A stretch of 64,000 nucleotides of DNA from Marsupella aquatica (lineage: Eukaryota > Marchantiophyta). Where the stretch lies: assembly GCA_973895155.1 (NCBI GenBank), contig OZ316894.1, forward strand, positions 22,444,001-22,508,000. Reading direction: 5' to 3'. Positions within the stretch are counted from its first letter, which is position 1. Each line of letters begins with the position of its first letter. A program made the position numbers and the translations under genes. Under the pieces are notes generated by a model. That model did no database searches, had not been told where the DNA came from, and was given only the letters and a program-made list of their open reading frames with translations. Of this stretch, positions 12,132 to 25,000 are shown in pieces.

Positions 12132-12391
12132 AATTCAGTATAAAACTAGTTTAGGAAGACAGTCTTATGTGAGAACTTGTAGAGGGTGTAGCCCTAATTT
12201 TGACAGGGCCCCGGTTGCTGCCCTTAAGAGGAGTTCGTCTGGGCCTTTTGGTTTGATTAGTGTCAGGTTGGTTGCTTCTGGGTCTTGGGTGCCCTGCTAT
12301 GGTGGTCTTTGCCCCTTGGTCGGTATGGTTGTTTTGGGCGCGCCCCCTTCCCTATTTTTCACCCCTCCTTTGTGGGGCGTGAGGTCTAATT

Positions 12392-12723
12392 TGTTAAGGA
12401 TTGCTCTTAGTCTTGTGACTCAAAGGTTACGGCACTTAGGCTAACCATGATTAGGGTCTTAGCTGAGGTTAGGTTAAACGTGTGTGACCTTGTATATACC
12501 AGGGCTAGTGTAAGCCGCTGGTGGGTGGTGCTTACTCATTGTAATGGAGCAACTTGAGGAAGAGGGAGAGCATGTGTGTTCGTCTACTCTTGGAGTAAAG
12601 CTTGAGTGTTCGTGTGGACGTAGCCTTGGAGAAGAGGTGAACCACGTAGAGATTGTGTCGACTACGTGTGCATGGAATGAGTCATGGTTGTATGGTGGTT
12701 ACGAAAGACGTCATAGTTCAACA
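12392..12723. repeat. Right 332-bp LTR-like direct repeat
   Basis: It begins TGTTAAGGATTGCTC and ends CATAGTTCAACA, exactly the same length as the left copy at 10249-10580. A purine-rich GTGGGGCGTGAGG lies just upstream (about 12372-12384) and could be a worn polypurine tract. Confidence 0.75.
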
Positions 12724-13876
12724 TATCACATACACAAGTTGGCCAGTCACACCATAGCCAGTTGAGCTTGTAACGGACAGGCTCACATCAAAAGATAATG
12801 TTTCAAGTCACAACCCATCCAAGATAGCAATCCTATCCTACTACTCATAATGGCATGACGGCACCCCTTGACAATATTGTTTATTTCATTTATATCTTTG
12901 TAGTTTGGTGCCTCTGAAAACTGACAAAAAAGAAGTCCAAGATGATCCAGGAATAAAAGGGATAACGGGATGCCTTGCACTTGTGCAGGGTGTCCTCTAA
13001 TGGATTGTGCACTTATCAAGAGAGTACTGTGGTTTAACATGAGCCACACCCTTGGACTGGGCCTGTCCTCCCAATTAGCCTGAAGGCAGATAGACGGACA
13101 CCTGGCTAGCATGTCCACCGTGCGGTACAGGAACATCCTGTGGCAGTTAATCGATGATAACAGCACACTAAGTCGCAGTAGACTGCAATACAGTAGCTCG
13201 TCCTCTGTAGCCCGCATTGGCGCATTGAGCACACAAGATGACAAACGAGCTTCAGTGTCACTCTCCGCCGTAAACACCTGTAAATGCCGTGCGCCTACTC
13301 ACTCTATAGTAGAGTACAGTCCTGTTTGGTGTCGCTGCATGCAATTATTAAGGGCCCCGTCATAGCCAGTTATTTTCAGAACATGAGAGTAACAGCTAAT
13401 CTGAATCTTTATGCAGTCTAGAGTATGACAATCTATCTCATCACTTATCGGGACTAAGAAATGGGGGTTTACTGTGGAGGGGCGAACTGTGTTTACCGGG
13501 GTTTGCTATAAATTATGTATTGTACTTTATCCGTGAACTATTATCCTCAGTGTAAAGGTCTTATCCACAATGGATGAGGAAAACACGTCGATAGAATATT
13601 TATGTTGTCCTCGGCCTCTCAAAATTGTTCATCCTCACAAAAAAGGGACACCTCTGGACCAATGAGAAACATCCTCCTTTGGGAAGAGTTTTAAGGCGGC
13701 TTTACTACAGTAGACATAGAAGACCTACAATCTTTTTTTAAATCACTCTAAGATTAGATTTGGACTATATAATGACCCAAACGGCTGGGCCCCTTCACCT
13801 ATGGTGTCTACTTCCCACATGGCAAGTAGTGGGCCCAAGTGAATGTTGTTGTGGAATATTTCTTTGGTCTAGAATT
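12724..13876. other. Spacer, nothing recognised
   Basis: Only short open frames without family resemblance; no clear repeats. Confidence 0.45.
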
Positions 13877-14037
13877 GTGAGAGATATTCTTGATGGACCC
13901 CCAAATGAAAAGCTTTATTTGGTGGACCCGCGAGTGATCCATGCCCTTGATAGACCTTGAACAACGGTACTAAAATCTCATGGGGCCTCATAGGGTCCAT
14001 TAAGTAACACTTCTCAATTTAGGGGTCCATCTAGTCC
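13877..14037. mobile_element. MITE copy A with GATGGACCCC terminal inverted repeats
   Basis: The left end reads GTGAGAGATATTCTTGATGG then ACCCCC. The right end is a decayed inverted copy, AGGGGTCCATCTAGTCC. The interior GGTGGACCC, CATG and GGGTCCATTAAGTAA matches the second copy at 46458-46676. It is too short to code for anything. Confidence 0.6.
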
Positions 14038-17000
14038 AAAGTTTGACTCGTCCATGCAAGGGGTTTGCATTATTGCAGTTCATTTGAATTTTTTTTTGGC
14101 CTGAAGTATGTCTTTAGAAAAGGAAGTGGCCCTCCAGTTTGGTTTGCGGGGGGGGGGGGAGTCACACTAGATCTCTTTTGATTTCATTCCTTTGTACTTT
14201 GTTTGGCCTTTCTTAGTGACTTGGTATTTTCCCTTTCTCCTTAGATATATAAAACTCTGCCAAAGAACAAAAGGCAACATACAGGAAGATAGGATACCAA
14301 AGGCCAGAAACCCAATAAAGGTGGGAAACCAAGCTAGGAAACCAAAGGAAAAGCCCAGGAAGACCAACTAGCCAAAAAGCCCATGGGCCAACAAACCTGA
14401 GAGTCTTAAATTACAACAAAAGAGCTAAAGCTGTAATGAGCAACCGACTTTCTCTCTCTGTAAAGTGATGTCCCTTTCATTTAAATTTAAAAGATAAAAA
14501 AACAAAAGGGACACAAACTGTACAGTGCATATGTAACAATTAGCTAGAAGCTAACCTATGATTTCATGATTAACGACTACTCCTTGAGTCTCATCTGCTT
14601 ATCATCTACAGTAGACCAAGTATGCTGTCCAGAGTTCAGCATTCCATGTTAACAAACTACAGTAGTCATCCCTCACAGCACGTACCAAGAATTCTGAATG
14701 GGAAAGGCAACAAATAAATGGAAACGTTGAGCATATGGGTAGGGCCTATCACAGACAGGTATCCAAGCCTGATACCTGTCCAGGCACAACTAACAAAAGC
14801 CTATGCAACTGTCTGGTGGCAAGTAACAAACCAATTTTATGAAAGCAAACCTTGTAAGGAACAAGGGTTACTGGTGGGTAACCTGGGTAACCTGTTTTAC
14901 TCCATTGTGCTGTTCTCATAATTTTGTGCCCAGCACTTTATAGCTGGATAACCTTTTTTGAATAGTAAGTATGCATGAAAACATATGTCTGATCGAGCAT
15001 AGTTCAAGTCTATAACCCAACTACCTGAATGTTCAAAAAAGGCTTCCCAGTTGCTGCTGGTTAAAGCTTGTTTCAACATTCTGGACATAAGATTGGAGCC
15101 TAGTAACCCCCCACCCAGACCTTGGTTATCTTATACTTATTGTAGTTCTTGGCAGGGGTTACTTCCCCCGGTTACAGTGACCCCACCATCCTCTGGAGCT
15201 CACGGTCCTTTGGGCCCATGGGATCAGTCTACCTTTTTAATAAGGGAGGTGAAGTAAACTGCATGTCTATATATAAGGAAGGGCAAGATTGAACAGTAAA
15301 TATCAAGATAGAGGAAAGCTCTAGGACAGCAAGATTACAAATATTCAGCAGCAAAAATATTTCAAAATCCAATACAAAAGATGCACCTTGCGTAAGGCGC
15401 ATTGAAAGAAAAATGTATAATGAAAATTTGAACTGGACAATAGAAAGAAAGGCAAAGGCGCCATATGGCATGCTCATCATAATCAGAAAGGTTTCAGCCA
15501 TCCAGATGGACATGTAAAGCCCAGACGTGTGTGCTCGAAGTGCAGAAGAAATACCTCAGCCTGCAGTCAGGCACAATGAGGTTTTAGCAATCCACACGGC
15601 TATATTGTTTAGTGGCAAATATTTGCCAGATTCCACGTTCAGAACTATTCGTTGCCACATATGGCTAAAATTTGCCAGCAAAACATTGTATGAATGAGCC
15701 ACACCCCTTCCTCCAAGCTAACATGGTCCTGGTAACTCTATTGTATCCATGAGCCACACTCCTTCCTCCAAGCTTGAATTGTCCAGGTAACAGGTAACTC
15801 TGTTGTATGCATGAGCCACGCTCCTTCCTCCAAGCTTTGAATGGTCCTGGTAACTCTATGGACATCTGGCAGTAGAGTTTTAATCTAGAAGGTTTGGATC
15901 ATAAAATATTCGCCACCTGGCTTTCCCCAAGGTTGATTGAAGTCCTTGGGGCCCTGGGATCAGGCACAATGAAGCCACATTCGTACGATGCTGTTGGAAA
16001 GTATTTTGTTTTTTAGTGGTAAAATTCTTACCCAAGATTTGGGTTGGCTACCAGCTGTACAGACTGAGGAAAAGAAATTAGATTCTTTAGACCACATAGG
16101 TGACCTTCTTGACTCCTTTGAGACCCTAGTCACTAGATCCAATGGTACTCTTACTTCTTGGAAGATCGAATGACCTAGATTTGATGTGTCAGACCCTTCT
16201 CTACATAGAATATTTCCCTTCCCCCACTGTTCTGACTTTTATAAACAACTCACCACTCTACCCTGCTTTGAAACTGAAGCCCATATGGACCTACAGTACA
16301 TGCTTGCCAAAATGCTTGGAGGGATCAACGTAACCTAGACGAACCCCAGAGAAACCTTTTTCCTGTGTACTTAGATTGCAAATTTCTTGAGGGAAGATCA
16401 ATACTTCCCTGGTCAAACAATAATCCGGTCCATCCTGGTTGCAAGGTTCACTGAAGTGCCCCATCCCAGCTTTACCTTCACCCCTCTGGCTCGACAAAAG
16501 GAAAGCAGTGGGTAGGAGTGCCCACCCAGCATTTTTTTAGTGAGATTTGCTAGATTCCACATCTCTCAAAAGTCTTTCCCACTTTTGGCGAAAACTCCTA
16601 TGTTACCTTTTTGTCCTCTATTATCCAGTCTCCCAATGAACCCGGACCCCAACAGCCAGAATCTAGCAGCGGTCCTCAACATCTAGGGACACTGGACACT
16701 CAAAAACTAATATAGGAAAATCAGATAAGCAATAAATTCCTAGCATCTTCCACGTTGGCGAAAACAGGACAACCCTTAAAAAAATTAGGTTTGCACTTGT
16801 TTTTTTCTTCTGGTTAGGTGTTTGTCCCCTTTGGACCTTTTCTTTCTTTCCTTTCATTACTTTGTTTTCCACTGATGTCTAAATTCTGCTGGAAGATTCG
16901 TTTGAAAAAAATTAAAAATTAAGTTGGTGTCCATTCAACAACTCCAAGACTGGCCTTCGTGAAAAAACCCCTTGAAAACTTTTTAATAAAACCTTGAAAA

Positions 17001-19004
17001 TTAAGCCGCTCAACACGTGGGTAGTTTCTCTATCCACGTCAGTCATCTTTTTCTCTACTGGGCTCTGAGAGTAGGCCACAGCACGAAGCCTAGCTTTTCT
17101 GCTGTGCTATGCTGCCACTTAACTTCCAACCCACCCTCCAAACTCCTCCACTCCTTGAGCTCTGATCTGACAGGAGTTCCTGCACCAATTCAATTTGCAT
17201 TCCGGGGAGGACAACACTCATAAACCCCAAAAAGAATGAAGGCACACAAGCCATGATCACATAATAGGGTGTCTCAAAGTTTCAAAATTATAAATAGTGA
17301 CCAAACATTCATAATTTTTTCAGAAGGTTATGCAATTTTTGGTTTTTTTCTTTCACCAGCCTCTACACAATGACTAATGGTAATGACATAAGACAACATA
17401 ATAAGATGTCTCAAAGCTTCAAAATTATGGATAGTGGCTGGATATTCATAAGTTTTTCATACTTAAGGTTGCAATTTTTTTTGGTTTTTTCTTTCACCAG
17501 CCTCTACATAATGTCATAAGACCATTCTTTATGACAATTAGTTCGTGGACCCTATCTCTCTTGTGTTTGTAGTTCTGGATTATAAAAGGAATCATCTGAA
17601 GTGTCATCGTAGTCTTATCGATCACATTGTTCATCACGAAACCTGATCAATGAAGCAAACAATCATGATTGGAAGGACTCGGCCCTGCCCATAAGAATAA
17701 GCTTAGAACCTTGGAGCTTGAGCGCAATGGTTACATTCTAAAACCTAGACTACTTTCTGGCAATCATGCCCACAACACAAATTAGATGATAGATGTTGCG
17801 AAATGTGTGTCAGTTCCTTGCCTGCCAGTAGCAAATGAATGGCTTTCCAGTAAGAAGATCGAGAAAAGCTGGAGAGACATACCAGTTTGATTGTCAGTGA
17901 ATAGGTTATAGTCCAAAGAACTGTTCGAGTAGGAGAAGCCTACTAAGACCAGTGATTCCACGAAGACGACGTTGGTCTCTGTATGTTCCCATAAACAATG
18001 TTATTTCGATGAATTGGCTTCAAAATACACTGTATAGTCTGGACGTAAGTAGGTCAATGCAGAGTTCAATCACCTCCTCATTCAATCATCCGCATAAACT
18101 TTGTGCATCCCCATTAATTCCATGACACCCTTGGTAGATTCTACATTCTACATCACCTCCCCGGTTATAACTTGCAAAAAGCAAATGTCACGCATTGAGG
18201 CAAATGAAAGCAAAACTGTGATCTCTCTATTTATCTCTAGGTTCTAAGTCCCTGTGCACTATCTCAATGGCGAATCAGGGCGGGCCGAGTACCAAATGCA
18301 GAGTTGGTTACTTACAGTAACTAAAATGATTATGTCAAATAAAATTACATTATATTTTACAGCATGGCGCCCTGAATTTTACCCAGAATTTGCAACAAAC
18401 ATAAAATACGGAGTTATTTTAATTTGGAAATCAATTTGTTCTTGTTTACAGCATGCCATGATGACACTAATTTTGGAAGTGCTCCTCTAATGGGGTCCGT
18501 AAAAATTATGGACTATCATTTTGTATTGAGTATTTTGTTGTGAACTAGGAGTTAATTTGTTGTGAACTAGGGAGTTAAGGTTTGAGACCCTGTTATACAG
18601 TTTGATTCACAAGGATTTGGGGAGTGAACTGTAAATACGTGCAAATGAATTCCTTTATGCCGCAAATGGGCGAACTCTGGTCTCAAAGAGAACCGGAAAT
18701 TAGAAGTGATGAGGCCTCCTCGTTCTCTCGTTCCTAGGTGGGGGACCAGTCGAGAGGAGACGAAGGAAGGAAGAGAGAGAATAGAGCTTGACAGGATTGT
18801 GATTCTCAATGTCTGTAGTGTATGTAGAGTAGAGAAGCAGCTGTGCGGGTATGCTGTAAGGCGATTGCAATCTTGTGATTTCCAGAATTAGAAAAGAAGA
18901 CAGGAGCGGAAGGAAGGAAAGGGAAGAAGGAAAGACCTCCTGAGCTCTTACTTATTAGCTTACTCGTCGCTAGCCACACTCGTGAGACCATCATTCACGC
19001 AATC
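14038..19004. other. Long spacer with several local tandem duplications
   Basis: No gene is recognised. Three copies of a ~58-bp unit with GAGCCAC, CTTCCTCCAAGCT and GGTAACTCT lie at about 15687-15859. Two copies of a ~130-bp unit (GTCTCAAAG ... TTTCACCAGCCTCTACA) lie at about 17260-17521. A hairpin-forming motif ATGCACCTTGCGTAAGGCGC at 15381-15400 recurs elsewhere. The 18.7-19.0 kb segment, purine-rich with GAAGG/GAGAG runs, is the likely promoter and leader of the gene at 19005. Confidence 0.45.
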
Positions 19005-22000
19005 ATGGCAGCGACGTTGTTTGGTGCAGAACTTGGACCTCCGGGTTGTAGTGGTTGTGGATGGCAGCAAAGAGAATTGTATACGGCGTTAGTAGCATTC
19101 CCGGATTCCAGAAAGGTCACGCTTTCTGGTGCAAAAAGGCTCCAGAAGAGGAAAATTCTGGGCCTTTCGGTGTCCGCCTCTCAAAATGGGAAAGCAGAGG
19201 CCGACAACGGTAGGTCGTCGAATTGGGTTGTTCTAAGCTTCCGATTGGAATCACCCTGAAGACTGCAATGCGTCTTCTGGTCAGGTTTCAATTGTTAGGC
19301 TCATTGACATTCTAATTCGATAACGTAGTTACACAAGGTGGATCATTTTAAAATCCTCACATTAGAGGTTTAGTGCGAGTCAGAGTTCTCAGAAACGATT
19401 CACTGTGCTGCAGAGGTGACACTTTTGGACTATGGAGGTGGGAATGTGCGCAGCATCAGAAATGCTCTTCGGCTCTTGGGTTTCAACATCCGTGACGTAA
19501 GATTTTTTCAGTCTGCAACTTACGTGTTCAATAATTTAAGTTCAATATTTTTAATTGTTCAAACAGCAAATTTGTAGAGATTTGGAACTTACGGTATAAT
19601 CTTTGTATGGTTCGTACGAATCTCTGGCTGGAGCTGATTATCCTCCCGGAAACCTCCAAGCATTCTTCTGTGAAACGTCAGTTGGTTTCTGGTGGTGACC
19701 CTCGCCCTCGCCCTCGCCCTAGGCATAGCTGTTTGTTGGAGATTCCAACGAATATCGTGGGTTCAATATTGTGGGTTTAGCAATCTGGGGTTTAGTAATG
19801 TGACTTAAGTGCCTTTTGCTGGCAGATTATCACTAAAATTATCGATATTCGACCGCTGAATTTCTACAGGTACACTCTGCAAAGGATATTGAAAGTGCAA
19901 AGCGCCTTATCTTTCCTGGAGTTGGGGCATTTGCGGCGGCTATGGAGGTGCTCAAGGCGAAAGGGTAAAACCCTAAACCCTAAAGTTGTTACCCAAATTT
20001 CTTCTCCCTTACCTCACAGCTGAGAATTCCATTTCGTGTATTCTAAATGCAATATTTGAAATTCTGAATGCTCCACAAGAGACATTTTAGTTTACATTCT
20101 TTCAGAAGTAAAGAGACTGTCTAACGTGGGTCGAACCGCGGCAGGCTTGCAGATCCCCTTCGTGATTATATCATACAAGACCGTCCATTCCTTGGCATCT
20201 GCCTTGGGTTGCAGTTGATGTTTGAGTACAGCGAGGAACATGGCCACGGTATTCTCCCAGAGTACTTATTAAAACGACGAAACTGGCTGCAAGTGTTTTT
20301 CAGACTTCTTTTTGTTGCATGCATATGTCATTTCTTTGTGGCTGGCACAGCGCGATTGCAATTAAGCATAGAGAGTACTTTGTTGCCAAAGAGATGGATG
20401 ACGAACTCTGTTCACCTGTATCTGGGAATGTATTGTCGTGGATTACCGGGAAGACTTCGTGAATTTGTAAGTTTTAAGGAGTTACATACGTGGTCTTGCA
20501 GTGGAGGGACTAGGTGCCATTCCTGGAGCTATTGTGCGCTTTGATACATCAAGTGGGGTGCAGGTTCCTCATATTGGCTGGAACATATTGAAGTCAAAGC
20601 AACCTTCAGAATTGCTGGAGGCTGTCGATGGTCGTCATGTCTATTTTGTGCACTCGTATCGGGCAATCCCAGTATGTGCTCGAACATGAGACATTTATAT
20701 TGCACAGTGACGTTGAGGACTTTTGCAAATACCTGGATTGATGTGGCGATAAGGTGTGGAAAGGGTTAATGGCAACAATTACAACTGGCAATCTGCTCCT
20801 TAAATCTCCTACCGAGCTCTCATTTATGCAGGATCATTCCTCCACTGTACTACAAGTGCGCATGCAAGGGCCTGCAGTTGGCACCCTTGGCCAAAATATG
20901 CTTGTCAAGTCTCTCGTATCGTTAACCGCATCTAACTTGTTTCAGAGTGAAGCCAACAAAGAGTGGGTGCTTGCCACTAGTGACTACGGAGGAGAATTCA
21001 TAGCTGCTGTCAAGAAAGGGAATGTCCATGCAGTGCAGTTTCATCCCGAGAAAAGTGGAGGTTGACATCTTTGTCTCTCTAGCTTTTGCATTTGAAGTCC
21101 TACTTGGAATTAGCTTTGCTTGTAGTGATGCAAATGTGAAATTTTTAAAAGCATTCGTGGCAATGCCAAGTTTTGTGCTGATTTAATGTAAGTTATGCCG
21201 CCCTGTCCTGCGCCCATCTTCAGATGACTTGGTTGACTTCCAAGTATGAGTTCCATTTAGATTTTAGTTTAGTGTACAGTTTCCACTGGTCTGAATAGTA
21301 TGTTCCACATGTTCATATCTTGGTATCTTTCTGCAGTTATCGGCCTTGACATCCTGCGAAGATTCCTGGGTGGAGGATGTTCGGAAGATGCCAAGGTGAG
21401 CTTTGATAGTGGAATTATTCGTACATGCCGGTCGCTCCTGTACGTATAGTAGAAATGTGCATTAGGCAGAGAGCAAGACTTGACATCTAAATCTAAGGGA
21501 AAGAACCGCAACAGAAGTAGGGGTCGGTCTTGAGTAAAGCGGCGCTCTTGCATATCTGTTTGTTTACCTGAACTCGTGCAAGGCTGCAATAAAGAAATTA
21601 TGCCTCTGATCTCCCCGTGACTGAAGTTGGAGTAAGGCTTTATCAGAAGCACCACTCAATTGGGGTTTAGGTTCTAGGATTGGCTGCCCTTCCGAGTCGC
21701 AACCTTCCTTTGTTCACTTTATCTAATTTGTCTTGTAGCTTCGCGGTTGTTAATTCTTAATAGTTTGTTTATCGTCTCAAGATGATCGGCAGCCTCACCT
21801 CTACTGGCCGAAAGCTAACCTTTCCCGAGTGTGAGATATGCTTCCAATACTACCGATCTCACCCTTCTCCTTCAAATTCCCTTTTATGACTAATATCAAT
21901 CGATTTACAAACAAAACATCTCAGCTGTCAACTTGCAAACCTTGGATGACATTTCCCGGAACTTTTGTCACAGGTTATTGTGCGTCATACACATGATTCC

Positions 22001-25000
22001 TTGAATTCAAAGTAGCAGGAGAAACCGACTCTGCCAAATGACTCTTCCTTGAAATTCCATCCTTTGTTGATCTCCTTCGGTGGTGTTGGCTTTATATGCT
22101 TCTAGCTCTCTACTACAATTGCGTGTGGTGGCCGATTTTATGTCCTTCAGAAGTTCCTAAGACCTCAGGTCTTGGGTTGCGTTTCTGTCCTCAAAAGACC
22201 TTTTGTGTTGCCGCCGATTTGTTAAGCGAATGGCTCTAAAATTCACATCACGCATTGTGTATTTGTACCACTTTTTTATTTTCCATATCTTGTTGCTCAA
22301 ATGTCTTTCCAGGCCTGATGCTTGACTGAAGTGCACTTCATTGTTTGTGTACTGCCTTTATGATGCTATGTTTTTTCACTCCTTTTCCCCTGGCCTAAGG
22401 CTCAAATTAAATGCAATCAATTGATGGTTTGATGTCCATGAAGCTCAAACATCAAACCATCAATAACACATTCCAACTGTCGTGGTTAGGTTTGCATTAT
22501 CTGAGACTTGCATGTACTGAAGCAGGTGCGCTGCTGCTTCCGTAAATACGTATGTGTTGTACTTAGGTATCGCAGGGAAGAATATTCTCACTGGTTAGGT
22601 GGCTTCCTTTTGCAACAGACGGTGGCACATTTGGCAAAGCAACCATTTACTACAGCTGGTACAACTTTGGCCAAACGAGTGAGCATAAAACTATCTTGTG
22701 GTTGAATTCTGTCATACCAAGCTTGTGAAACATACTGAATAATCATTTTCCTGAATATTTTTGTATTTGGGAGCAACTCATATATGAAAATTTGTACATG
22801 CAGGTGATAGCTTGTCTGGACGTGCGATCTAATGACTCAGGTGATCTAGTTGTCACGAAAGGAGATCAATATGATGTAAGAGAGGAAGGTGGGGGTGAGG
22901 TAAGAAATAACGGTCGTCCGCATGTATTAATTTTGGTGACGTTCTCGCTGCTAGTGTTTATCAGATGTAATTAAGCGTTTGGATCATCTCTAGAAACTTC
23001 CAATTCATGGAAGTTTTGTGATTAACAGTCTTATGGTGAATCTGTAGGTACGCAATTTGGGCAAACCTGTCGAGCTCGCAGGGAAATATTTTCAAGACGG
23101 AGCTGACGAAGTGAGGCTCAATTTTAGTCCATTGTGTCTGGGTCGTGTTGAATCTTGCTTGACCGTCACCTTTCCAAACCTAGGGTTTTTTCCTGTGCAA
23201 CGTCAGAGAGCAGGACATGAAAGACTTGGGGGCTCAATTGCCTGATTCTTTCAGCCCTAATTTGCAGTAATCCTTGAATCTCATTCCTTTCAACCACTTG
23301 TTTTACAGGTAACATTTCTGAATATCACTGGATTTCGAGATTTTCCGTTGGGGGACTTGCCAATGCTCGAGGTACTTGTCAGACAGCACTCGACTTCTTC
23401 TGTGCAAAATTGGTTGCGGCCTGGGGTCGAGTCAAGCAGTTTCTCATCTTTGTTAATTCATTTTGCAGACGTTTTGATCGACTTTTTGGCCCCCTGGTGG
23501 TGATTTTGTCGCTTCTGAAATATACCTCAAATGGATTGTTGAATGATGATTTTCTCAGGTGCTTCGTCAAGCGTCCAAGAAGGTGTTTGTCCCCCTGACT
23601 GTTGGTGGAGGCATTCGAGACTTTACTGACAAAGCCGGCCGGTATGTAAGCTTACGACTCTATCACCTATCACCAAACCTTGGGTTGACAGAAAGTTTTG
23701 AAACTTTGTATCTTGCATTTCCTGGAAAGATGGAAAGGTGTAATATCGATGATGACGGGGCAATTAACTGAAGCCAAACTTAAATCATATTAGTGATAAG
23801 GAGCGGTCTTTGCTATGAACTTGGAAATTAGTTTTGGGGCACAGAATCTGGACTTACAGTTACCCCTCGTTTGTAGGCACTACTCGAGCCTTGAGGTTGC
23901 TTCAGAGTACTTCAGATCTGGTGCAGATAAGGTCTCCATTGGAAGTGACGCAGTTTATGCTGCTGAAGAGTACCTGAAGACGGGGGTCTGTCCTGCACGC
24001 TCTGTTTTTCACTATTTTCCGTGCGGCTATGGTTAACCTCCAGAGTATTTCAAAGGAATAGAAGCCTTGTTGTCACAGGATGCGAACCTTTGTTCGTGTG
24101 TTCGAACGTGAAGTCTGAAGTGTGAGTCTGCGATGTTGACTTTGCAGAAGAAGACAGGGAAGACGTCATTGGAGCAGATTTCGCTTGTCTATGGGAACCA
24201 GGTAAATAATCTATCTCACGTGTTCAAACTGGCAACTGAAAATGGCTGTTGTCCTGAAAAATGTGTGAGCAGCTGGGCGCATAGGCCGCAGCTGAAGATG
24301 GGATGGATATTTTCCAGGATATCCTAATGACGAAAGTAGACACCTTTCGGTTCGAAAAGCATTAGGTCTAATCATCGAACCGACATGCCTGTTCTGGTTT
24401 AGGTAGTTTGTAAACTTCGCTTGAAGCATATCAGGGAATAAATGTTCCAGGATGTGCCCAAGTCTCCCCAAATTCTCCAAAGTTCCTTACAGTTCATCAC
24501 CTGGCGGTGTCTGAAGATATCCCAAATAATCTGTATTGTCTATGTTCAGGCAGTAGTAGTAAGTATTGACCCACGAAGGCAATATGTGAAAGATCCAACA
24601 GAAGTTCCTTATAAGACAGTGAAAGTGAGTAGACCAGGTATGACTTGTATATTATCCGCTTTGTTATCTGGTATAATTAGACTTTTCAAATTTATGTATA
24701 CTTCGCAAGTTTTTATTGCTTCCTGCAGTTTCGGGCCTGGGATCTGTTGCACTCTCACCTTTTCTCTTCTGATAGTGAACAAAGAAACAAAAAGTGGAAC
24801 AGCCACCTACGGATGACATGAACGTGGATTGATTGTTGCATGTGGTTCAAGACTGACTCGGGTTGACTCCGCACTTTGCAGGTCCTAATGGGGAGGAGTA
24901 TGCATGGTATCAATGCACGGTACGGTATCTGCTTTGGTCTTAGGGCTCGATTACTTTCTATAGTCATGAAATCCTACTATCGTAAGACACAATGTTTTAG

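Larger units (their letters stand above)
10249..12723. mobile_element. LTR-like retroelement, non-autonomous, with captured or nested fragments
   Basis: Two direct repeats of exactly 332 bp (10249-10580 and 12392-12723) start TGTTAAGGATTGC and end CAACA, the TG...CA form of LTR termini. The interior is only about 1.8 kb. It holds an AT-rich dispersed repeat (about 10690-11290, related to 46870-48170) and a decayed LINE zinc-binding segment (11500-12131), but no gag, protease, integrase or LTR-type reverse transcriptase. Bases flanking the outer ends do not match as a target duplication, and no clear tRNA primer site follows the left repeat. Orientation is undetermined. An old TRIM-like element, or a duplication around unrelated DNA, would both fit. 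Confidence 0.6.
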
